Assembly (NCBI GenBank): GCA_009380075.1
Contig: WHSO01000027.1
Coordinates: forward strand, 1 to 40,607
Length of the DNA stretch: 40,607 bases
From: Alphaproteobacteria bacterium
Lineage (GTDB): Bacteria; Pseudomonadota; Alphaproteobacteria; SMXQ01
Reading direction: 5' to 3'
Within the stretch, counting starts at the first letter, position 1. Every line of letters begins with the position of its first letter. Positions 6,847 through 13,429 of this stretch are shown in pieces. The translations under genes were made by a program, and so were the position numbers. The notes beneath the pieces are model-generated. The model was not told the origin of the DNA, searched no databases, and was given only the letters and a program-made list of their open reading frames with translations.

Positions 6847-9333
6847 CTATTCCGCGGCCGTGGGGGACGGCAAGGCCTCGGGCCGCGGACCGGACCACAA
6901 TGGCGTTGCCTCAGGCGCGGTGCGGGGCTTCGCCCCCGCTGAACTTGATTCGATCCTGGCGATTTCCTGCTTCACGCGCAGGAAACTGTCGGGCGTCACC
7001 GAAACCGAATCGATCCCGAATTCGACGAGTCGGCGCGCAAAATCGGGATGATCGCTCGGCGCCTGTCCGCACAAGCCCACCTTCCGGCCGCAGGCATGGG
7101 CCCGGCGGATCACGGATTCGATGACTGTGAGAACGGCTTCGTTGCGTTCGTCGAACAGATGAGCGAGGCGCTCGGAATCCCGGTCAACGCCCAGCAGAAG
7201 TTGCGTCAGATCATTGCTCCCGATGGAGAATCCGTCGAAACGCTCCGCGAACTGTTCGAGCAGGACTGCATTGGACGGAACCTCGCACATGACGTGGACC
7301 TGCAGCCCGCCGCAGCCGCTCGCCAGTCCGTGACCGGCCATGAGTTCCAGCACCCAGTCGGCTTCCTCCGGCGTACGGCAGAACGGGATCATGACCGACA
7401 CGTTGTCGAGCCCGATGACATCGCGGACAAAGGAGATCGCGGCGCATTCCAGCCCGAACATCGTGGCGCATTCGGGATCGCAGTAGCGGCTCGCTCCCCG
7501 CCATCCCAGCATCGGGTTTTCCTCGAGCGGCTCGAACGCCTTGCCGCCGATCAGGTCGGCGTACTCGTTGGTCTTAAAGTCCGTCAGCCGGACGATCACG
7601 GGCTTCGGATACATGGTCGCGGCGATTCGTGCGATGCCGCGGGCGAGGGTTTCGACGAAGAACCGGCGCTTGTCCGGATAGCCGGCCGTCGCATCCTTGA
7701 TCTGCCGCCTCAGCTTGGGGTTCGTCAGGGTGTCGAAATGCGCCAGTGCCATGGGATGGCACTTGATCAGGTTCGACACCACGAATTCGAGCCGGGCGAG
7801 GCCGACGCCGTCGGCGGGCAGGCGCCACCAGCGAAACGCGCTCGTCGGATCCCCCATATTGAGCATGACCCGGGTACGGGTCGCGGGGATATCGGCGATC
7901 CTGACCGTCTCGGTCTCGTACTCCACCTGGCCGGCATAGACGCAGCCTTCATCGCCTTCGGCGCAGGAAACGGTCACCTTGCGGCCGTGAGGGAGGCACT
8001 TCGTCCCGTTTCCCGTACCAGTGACCGCCGGAAGGCCGAGTTCCCGGCAAACGATCGCGGCGTGAGAGGTGCGCCCGCCATGATCGGTGACGATCGCCGC
8101 GGCGCGGCGCATCAACGGTACCCAGTCCGGGTCCGTCATCGTTGTCACGAGAACCGCGCCGTCGGTGAAGCGATCCGCCTGCGCCGGACTGTCAAGCCGG
8201 CAGACCTTGCCCACGGCGAGGCCGTTGCCGATGGCATGGCCCTTCGCCAGCCGTTCCCGCTTCCTGGTAACGCGATAGCTCCTGAATTCGTCGCCCTGTT
8301 CGCGGGAACGCACGGTTTCCGGCCGCGCCTGGACGATGAACACCTGCCCGCTTCGTCCGTCTTTCGCCCATTCGATATCCATGGGCCGCCCGAAGTGCGA
8401 CTCGATGGCGCACCCCCATGACGCGAGTTGCAGGATATCGTCATCGCTAAGCACGAAGCATTCGCGCTCCGCCTTGCCGGTCGGCATGTTTCGCGTCATC
8501 GCCGCTCCGGTCTTTCGATAGACCATCTTCCGCTTCTTGCCGCCGAGCCGCTTTTCGAGGATCGGCCGGCGCCCGGGCTTACCCAGGAGCGGCTTGAAGA
8601 CCACGAACTCATCCGGGTCCACGTTGCCCTGCACGACCGATTCGCCGAGGCCCCAGGCACCGTCGATCCGCACGACGTCGCGAAAGCCCGATTCCGTGTC
8701 GAGGGTGAACATCACCCCCGCCGCGCCAAGATCGGCGCGTACCATGCGCTGTACGCCGATCGACAGCGCACCGCCCGTCTGGGAAAAGCCGTGCGCCCTG
8801 CGATAGGCCATGACCCTTTCCGTAAACAGCGATGCGTAACAGCGCTGGCAGGCGTCGATGACCTCTCCCTCCCCCTGGACGTTGAGGAACGTGTCCAGCT
8901 GGCCGGCGAAGCTCGCGTTCGGGAGGTCCTCGTTGGTCGCGCTGGAGCGCACGGCCACGTCCGCGCCCCCAAGCGCGCGGTAGGCGCCGACGATTTCACG
9001 CTGAAGCGCGCGGGGCATGTCAGCCGAGAGAATCGCATTGCGTATGGTGACAGACGCTTCGGCAAGCGTCATTTCCTCCGGCTCGAGACGGGCCAGGCAA
9101 CTCCCGATCAGGACGTCCAGTCCCGTATCGCGCAGGAATACGCCATAGGCTTCCGCGGTGAGTGCGAATCCCGGCGGCACCGCGATACCCGAGCGCCGAA
9201 GGGCACGTGTCATTTCACCGAGCGCCGCGTTCTTCGCGCCGACACGATCCACGTCCGCCGCGGACAATTCGGCGAAGGGGATCGTGAAACGTATCGCGTG
9301 GGCGGCGTCATTGCTTTCTGTGGTATCGGGCAT
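6847..9333 (-). CDS. ppsA: phosphoenolpyruvate synthase (pyruvate, water dikinase)
   Basis: The enzyme converts pyruvate and ATP to phosphoenolpyruvate, AMP and phosphate, feeding gluconeogenesis and so sugar-nucleotide supply. The 828-residue protein has the family's three parts. First is an N-terminal ATP-grasp domain (about 25-340), with RSSATNEDLPNASFAGQLDTF. Next is the mobile phosphohistidine domain, with GGRTSHAAIVCRELGLPA (His near 424). Last is a C-terminal barrel, with SIGSNDLTQLLLGVDRDS and the catalytic-Cys motif GLCGQAPSDHPDF near residue 770. It is slightly longer than the usual 790 or so residues, with a short tail at the C-terminus. The ATG at 9333 follows GAGAGG. It is separated from the upstream small gene and from the next membrane-protein gene by short gaps. 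Its regulatory kinase is not in this window. Confidence 0.96.
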   Translation of the reverse strand: MPDTTESNDAAHAIRFTIPFAELSAADVDRVGAKNAALGEMTRALRRSGIAVPPGFALTAEAYGVFLRDTGLDVLIGSCLARLEPEEMTLAEASVTIRNAILSADMPRALQREIVGAYRALGGADVAVRSSATNEDLPNASFAGQLDTFLNVQGEGEVIDACQRCYASLFTERVMAYRRAHGFSQTGGALSIGVQRMVRADLGAAGVMFTLDTESGFRDVVRIDGAWGLGESVVQGNVDPDEFVVFKPLLGKPGRRPILEKRLGGKKRKMVYRKTGAAMTRNMPTGKAERECFVLSDDDILQLASWGCAIESHFGRPMDIEWAKDGRSGQVFIVQARPETVRSREQGDEFRSYRVTRKRERLAKGHAIGNGLAVGKVCRLDSPAQADRFTDGAVLVTTMTDPDWVPLMRRAAAIVTDHGGRTSHAAIVCRELGLPAVTGTGNGTKCLPHGRKVTVSCAEGDEGCVYAGQVEYETETVRIADIPATRTRVMLNMGDPTSAFRWWRLPADGVGLARLEFVVSNLIKCHPMALAHFDTLTNPKLRRQIKDATAGYPDKRRFFVETLARGIARIAATMYPKPVIVRLTDFKTNEYADLIGGKAFEPLEENPMLGWRGASRYCDPECATMFGLECAAISFVRDVIGLDNVSVMIPFCRTPEEADWVLELMAGHGLASGCGGLQVHVMCEVPSNAVLLEQFAERFDGFSIGSNDLTQLLLGVDRDSERLAHLFDERNEAVLTVIESVIRRAHACGRKVGLCGQAPSDHPDFARRLVEFGIDSVSVTPDSFLRVKQEIARIESSSAGAKPRTAPEATPLWSGPRPEALPSPTAAE

Positions 9334-9479
9334 GATGACCTCTCGACTGGGACGGGCGGGAGTGGAATCGCTGATACTGACCGCAACAACGCGCGCCTAT
9401 TCCCGCACGGCAACAGCGAAATCGATCCGTGACGGTGCGAACGGGATCGCTTCCGTCCCTCACCTCGGCAAGGGGTACG
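9334..9479. other. short intergenic gap with an imperfect hairpin
   Basis: This gap of about 145 bp lies between ppsA and the upstream co-oriented gene. An imperfect stem (CGATCCGT around 9423 with ACGGGATCG around 9441, one bulged G) could slow transcription leaving the membrane-protein gene, but there is no T-tract. I see no open reading frame worth calling. Confidence 0.25.
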
Positions 9480-11294
9480 TCACCGGCTCGAAGATGCGAA
9501 GGGATGCAAACGGCGCCCGACGATACCGAGTCTTTCGAACAACTCGTCGTCGATGGTGCTGTTGGACCCGATCCCTTGCTTGCGTTTGAACTGGCGAATG
9601 GCCTGGCGAGTCTGCTCTCCCGCCCGACCGTTGACTTCGCCCGGTTCATATCCACGCTTCTTGAGTTCGGCCTGAACCAGAAGGACCATCTGGCCAACCG
9701 CCGTTATAGTTTCGCCTTCGTCTTTCGGAGCCGACAATGCGCGGTTCGCTCCCGTCGATTTCTTCTTTCGAGCAGACTTCCCAGGAGCAGCCTTTCCGGG
9801 GGCAGCTTTTTCGGGGGCAACCCTCGCGCTGCGGGTGGCGGGGCCTGGTGTCGGTCGTGCATTATCCGGAGCCGCCGGGTCAACGCGCGCGACGTCGGGG
9901 GATGGCGCTGGCTTGATCTCCGGTTCGGCCGAAGCACGGCCCTCTGGCGGCCGCGGCGGCACGCCGATCGCGGCGCTGGTCCCGGTGCCTTGGCCGGTCT
10001 CAGCCGGCGGCGTCCTGCCCTCATCACCTGTGCCACCGCCGGCGCGAGCCGTACCGGCATCGGGAGGAAGCGGCGGCGGAACAAACGAACGCGTCACCGT
10101 GTTGTCGGAGCGCATAAACGTATCGTCGGCGCGCGGGGACGGTGGCACGAACGGGGTCGGTCCTGCCGTCACCGTGCCCGGTTCACCGGTTGCACCAGAG
10201 CCCGGTTCTTTCAACGCCGGCGCCGTTGGTGCCGAAGCGATCCTGTCCGGAGGGGGAGCATCGTATGGCCGCGGCCATACGAGAGCGGCAGCGAGTACCA
10301 TGCACAATGCAGCGACGGCGTAGGACAACGTGTTTCCGCGCCTCGACTCGCGCCGATCCGCACGCTGATACGCACCGTCGGAACCCGTCGGGTCCGGCGC
10401 GAATCGGCGGGCAATCCATGCGTCCTCGTCGCGATCGTCTTCATACCGGTCGCCGGTACGCCATGCGTTTCCGTCAACTTGCCGCCTCGGTTCGAATCGG
10501 GGCTCTTCACGGCCGGCGTCATACCGGTCACGGGCAAAAGCGATCGAGTCTTCCTCCTCCCGCTCTTCCCGGATTCGATGATCTTCCGCTGATTGGCCGT
10601 CCTCGTCACCGTTCCGCGCAAGATTGAGGAAATCACGGCGCCCCATGCCATTCCCGTTCACGCGTCCGGCCGAAGGATGACGGAGCGTGTCTCGCGCCTC
10701 CTCGCGGCGGAAAGGCTGTTCTCCCGCGCTGGCGCCGCGTCGGGCTGGGTGTGCGACGCCGGGGGTCTCCGCGCCCTCCGGTGACGGTCGGCGCGCCGGT
10801 GGCGCATCTGGCGTCACGTGCTCGCGCGATGATCCCCCGGTTGTGCCGAACTCGGCCAGGGGGGGTTCGTCTCTCGTCACACGTTCGCGCGGTGAGCCTC
10901 GAAGGCCGGTCGCGCTGAACTCGGCCAGGGGGGGCTCGTCGCCAACGATGCGCGCAAAGGCGTCATCCGACCAAGTGGCGGGGACGTCGTCGGGCCGGCG
11001 CGGCCCGCCCGCGGCCATGGCGGCACGGCGGCGCGGGGCGACGGCGGGATCACCCTGCATCCAGTTTTCCGCCCAACTGCCCGTAAATAGCGGAGAATCG
11101 TTCCGCATGGTGCGGGTCTCCGGGTGGTCGTCGTCGGAATCCGCTTCCTTGCGCAGAAAAAGGGCATGGGGAATCGCAACGACCCCAAGGAGCGTACCGT
11201 ACGCCAGCCAGGGCAGGAAGGGCCGACCCTTGGTTCGGGCGATGAAGGCGGTGGCAAAACCAAGCGAGATAGCTGCGACGAGCCACGGAATCAT
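9480..11294 (-). CDS. membrane protein with disordered linker and C-terminal peptidoglycan-binding domain
   Basis: The 604-residue product starts with two membrane helices (MIPWLVAAISLGFATAFIA and FLPWLAYGTLLGVVAIPHAL). A long charged and Pro-rich region follows, including two copies of a 23-residue unit beginning DEPPLAEF. A third helix (SYAVAALCMVLAAALVW, about residue 330) is next, then another Pro/Ala-rich stretch. A basic Lys-rich patch (KSARKKKS) precedes a C-terminal PG_binding_1 domain (about 530-590), with LVQAELKKRGYEPGEVNGRAGEQTRQAIRQFKRKQ. The layout suggests a cytoplasmic N-terminal half joined through the membrane to a periplasmic wall-binding tail. I chose ATG 11294, preceded by GTGGGG, over an upstream in-frame start at 11360. 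Its function is unknown, and it resembles no named protein that I recognise as a whole. Confidence 0.82.
   Translation of the reverse strand: MIPWLVAAISLGFATAFIARTKGRPFLPWLAYGTLLGVVAIPHALFLRKEADSDDDHPETRTMRNDSPLFTGSWAENWMQGDPAVAPRRRAAMAAGGPRRPDDVPATWSDDAFARIVGDEPPLAEFSATGLRGSPRERVTRDEPPLAEFGTTGGSSREHVTPDAPPARRPSPEGAETPGVAHPARRGASAGEQPFRREEARDTLRHPSAGRVNGNGMGRRDFLNLARNGDEDGQSAEDHRIREEREEEDSIAFARDRYDAGREEPRFEPRRQVDGNAWRTGDRYEDDRDEDAWIARRFAPDPTGSDGAYQRADRRESRRGNTLSYAVAALCMVLAAALVWPRPYDAPPPDRIASAPTAPALKEPGSGATGEPGTVTAGPTPFVPPSPRADDTFMRSDNTVTRSFVPPPLPPDAGTARAGGGTGDEGRTPPAETGQGTGTSAAIGVPPRPPEGRASAEPEIKPAPSPDVARVDPAAPDNARPTPGPATRSARVAPEKAAPGKAAPGKSARKKKSTGANRALSAPKDEGETITAVGQMVLLVQAELKKRGYEPGEVNGRAGEQTRQAIRQFKRKQGIGSNSTIDDELFERLGIVGRRLHPFASSSR
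10848..10985 (-). repeat. two tandem 69-bp (23-codon) repeats within the membrane-protein gene
   Basis: A segment reading (plus strand) GAACTCGGCCAGGGGGGG recurs 69 bp later, at about 10848 and 10917. In protein this gives two copies of a unit starting DEPPLAEF and ending near RE(R/H)VT, inside the disordered cytoplasmic part. It is a coding tandem duplication. Copy number may vary between strains, and the G7 runs are potential slippage sites. Confidence 0.7.
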
Positions 11295-11662
11295 GGGAAC
11301 CCCACTACGACGAACCTCTGCGGCGGAGGGACCGGAGCCGTGCGCCGGCGCGCGCACCACGCATGGTCATTACATTACATTTACCATTAGACCCGTGCGA
11401 TGGGCACCCTATTCCTTCGTTCCGTGCAATCCGCCTCACGGGAATGGTCTGGAATCCCGGTCGGAATCGGGTCTCCATTTCGCATCAGTATTTAGGGAAT
11501 CCCGGAATAAAGCACGCGTGCCACGGTCTGACATTAGTGTCGGAACTGTGATGGTCACAGCATGTCGCGGATTGTTCACAGGACTGACAAGTAACCGCGT
11601 CGCCTGAAGGGGAGGGAGTCGCGCGACAGCGCAACTATCGGAAATGAAAAGGAGACCTCGCC
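11295..11662. promoter_or_regulatory. divergent promoter region of the membrane-protein gene and the EPS regulator
   Basis: This 368-bp gap between divergent genes is markedly more AT-rich than its surroundings. Around 11363-11387, an ATGGT...ACCAT inverted repeat encloses ATTAC repeats, placed 70-90 bp before the minus-strand gene. Nearer the plus-strand gene are two palindromes (11530-11541, 11546-11560) and a further TCACAG at 11576-11581. I could not settle on -35/-10 elements. The arrangement looks like multiple operators, with autoregulation by the downstream regulator as one possibility. Confidence 0.55.
11530..11581. promoter_or_regulatory. pair of palindromes plus repeated TCACAG, candidate operators
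   Basis: GACA-ttag-TGTC (11530-11541) is followed four bases later by the perfect dyad CTGTGA-tgg-TCACAG (11546-11560). TCACAG recurs at 11576-11581, exactly 21 bases (two helical turns) after its first copy. The spacing is that expected for cooperative protein binding on one face of the helix. The 3-base spacer is too short for a CRP/FNR site (6 expected). The binding protein is unknown. Confidence 0.55.
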
Positions 11663-12562
11663 GTGTCCGACCTCCCGACGTCGCTTCGAATCGGCGCCTC
11701 GCCGGCGTTATCACTACCCACGGCCGACGACCCGTTGACAGGCGTGACCATTGCGACACCCGACGTGGCCACGGCGCACGCCAAGCCGAGCGGGCGCAGC
11801 CAGGAAATCCTGCTCGCTCTGCCCAAGGATGACTACCTCAAGGCGTTGTCCGCCTACCTGCGCAAGCAGGGACTGACGGTCATCGAAACGGAAACCGCGC
11901 GGGCAACCATCGTTCAGGCCCTCACCGGGGAAAAGATCGGCGTCATCGTGACCGCCGACGACCTTCCGGACCTCCCCGGCATGGAACTTCTGGCCCGGCT
12001 CCGGGATCTCGGCGTGGCCACGCCGATCGCGCTCCTAGTCGACGCCTATAGCGAGGTCCGGGAAGAAGTCGCGCTCGAATGTGGCGCCGCCGAATTCCTG
12101 TGCCGGTCCCAGCGCCACTCCATCGTCGCCAAGCGATTGAGTCTCCTCGCCGCGGGGTCCAAGCGGAATTCACGCCAGGATCCGTCGGCGACCGAGAACC
12201 TGAAGGTCGGGCGTCTCCTGCTCAAGTCCCACTGCCATCGCGCCCTGTGGCGGGGCCGGGAAGTGCCTCTTACGATCACCGAAGTCCGCATCGTACGCCT
12301 GCTGGCCTGTCGTGCCGGAACGACGATCTCCTACCGCGAGATCTACGACGTCGTGCACGGCGCAGGGTTCCGGGCGGGGGAAGGAACGGACGGGTTTCGC
12401 ACCAACGTCCGCTCGCTCATTCGCAAGATCCGGCGCAGGTTCCACACCATCGACCACGGATTCGACGAGATCGAGAATCACCCGGGGATCGGATACTGCT
12501 GGCGCAGCGCACCGGCAGCACAGGCGCTCCCGCCGCCGGCCCGCAGCTCAATGACCGACTGA
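11663..12562 (+). CDS. ChvI-like winged-helix regulator with degenerate receiver domain
   Basis: The 299-residue protein has a receiver-like fold at about residues 47-165 and an OmpR-type winged helix at about 180-282. The latter is close to the C-terminal half of ChvI response regulators (LTITEVRIVRLLACRAG, TDGFRTNVRSLIRKIRRRF, FDEIENHPGIGYCWR). The receiver lacks the phosphorylation machinery. By alignment, the phospho-accepting Asp is Ala98 (in VIVTADDLPD), the acidic pair is Leu53-Pro54, the conserved Thr is Val126 and the Lys is Arg148. A disordered 46-residue N-terminal extension precedes it. GTG at 11663 has a good AAGGAG eight bases upstream. No histidine kinase gene is nearby. As first gene before the EPS export genes, it probably controls the locus independently of phosphorylation. 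This last point is inference. Confidence 0.88.
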   Translation: MSDLPTSLRIGASPALSLPTADDPLTGVTIATPDVATAHAKPSGRSQEILLALPKDDYLKALSAYLRKQGLTVIETETARATIVQALTGEKIGVIVTADDLPDLPGMELLARLRDLGVATPIALLVDAYSEVREEVALECGAAEFLCRSQRHSIVAKRLSLLAAGSKRNSRQDPSATENLKVGRLLLKSHCHRALWRGREVPLTITEVRIVRLLACRAGTTISYREIYDVVHGAGFRAGEGTDGFRTNVRSLIRKIRRRFHTIDHGFDEIENHPGIGYCWRSAPAAQALPPPARSSMTD

Positions 12563-12695
12563 AGAAGAAGGGCGGCAGGGCGGTGGCGTCGCGGCAGCCG
12601 CCCCCGGAAGACCGGAACACTGCATGACCCCCCCCTCGGGTGGCGCCGCGTGATGCCGTTGCGAAGGGCGTTCAACAAGGAAAAAGGAGCGATCC
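12563..12695 (+). other. intergenic leader with GC-rich inverted repeat
   Basis: The gap of 133 bp between the regulator and the export lipoprotein gene contains GGGCGG...CCGCCC (about 12576-12605), a hairpin without a T-tract. It ends in a strong AAGGAG eight bases before ATG 12696. It may hold an internal promoter or attenuator. I see no convincing -10 sequence. Confidence 0.3.
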
Positions 12696-13427
12696 ATGCA
12701 AAACCAAGCGCCGAATCGACACCAATTGGTCACAAGGTTGCGGTCCGGCACGTTGATAACCTTGATTGCTGGCTTTGGCAATTCCCTGTCCACGCGTCGC
12801 GGTTGCTTTATGCGAGGTCTTCAACGTTTCTGCAGGGCACCGTCCATCGCCGGCATACCTGCATGTCGGGCGACGTGGCGCGCTTTGGCGAGCGGTCTTT
12901 TCCTGACGATGGTACTGTCGGCATGCGGCGCGCCGTCCGTCCCCGCCGCTTCCGTGGTACCTCCATCCGAAAACAGCTACCGGCTCGACGCAGGGGACAA
13001 GATTCGTGTCTCGGTATTCGGCGAACCGAATCTTACCGGCGAATACCAGGTTGACGGCGGCGGTACCGTGACTTTTCCGCTGGTTGGCCGCGTGAAGGCA
13101 GCGGGCCTGACGTCGGATGGACTCAAGCAGACGTTGGAAGCGAGATACCGGGAATACCTCAAGGCACCGGACGTCAGTGTAGCGATTCTGAGCTATCGGC
13201 CGTTCTACATTGTTGGCGAGGTCAACAAGCCTGGAAATTATCCCTATATCAGCGGCATCACGGTGATCAACGCAGTCGCAATCGCAGGCGGATTCACCTA
13301 CCGGGCAAATACCACCAACTTCTACGTTCAGCGCAAGAAGAGCGACGCCAGTTCGCAGATTGTTGCCGAACAGACGACCGAAGTAAGACCGGGTGACGTC
13401 ATCATCGTTCGTGAACGGTACTTCTGA
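12696..13427 (+). CDS. outer-membrane polysaccharide export lipoprotein (Wza-like)
   Basis: The product forms, by family, the outer-membrane export channel for exopolysaccharide. After a lipobox (LSAC, Cys at residue 77) and a short linker comes the Poly_export domain, with YRLDAGDKIRVSVFGEPNLTGEYQVDGGGTVTFPLVG in segments. An SLBB-type domain follows (FYIVGEVNKPGNYPYISGITVINAVAIAGG). The mature protein is short, about 166 residues, and lacks the extra domains of E. coli Wza, as is typical for alphaproteobacterial homologues. The start at 12696 has an excellent AAGGAG, yet puts an unusual 55-60 residues before the hydrophobic signal core. An in-frame ATG at 12810 gives a more normal signal peptide but has no ribosome-binding site. 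The gene is two bases ahead of the Wzc-like gene. Confidence 0.92.
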   Translation: MQNQAPNRHQLVTRLRSGTLITLIAGFGNSLSTRRGCFMRGLQRFCRAPSIAGIPACRATWRALASGLFLTMVLSACGAPSVPAASVVPPSENSYRLDAGDKIRVSVFGEPNLTGEYQVDGGGTVTFPLVGRVKAAGLTSDGLKQTLEARYREYLKAPDVSVAILSYRPFYIVGEVNKPGNYPYISGITVINAVAIAGGFTYRANTTNFYVQRKKSDASSQIVAEQTTEVRPGDVIIVRERYF

Positions 13428-13429
13428 TC

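Noticed and set aside
7048-9432. Two long plus-strand frames antisense to ppsA
   Set aside because: High-GC antisense shadows of a well-conserved enzyme. No domain, and no ribosome-binding site worth noting.
11546-11560. CRP/FNR binding site
   Set aside because: The TGTGA/TCACA halves are only 3 bases apart. CRP and FNR sites need longer spacers, so the protein must be different.
11542-11570. EcfG-type (general stress) promoter starting at GGAAC
   Set aside because: No CGTT or GTT lies at the right 16-17 base distance after GGAAC, and the sequence is better explained by the palindromes.
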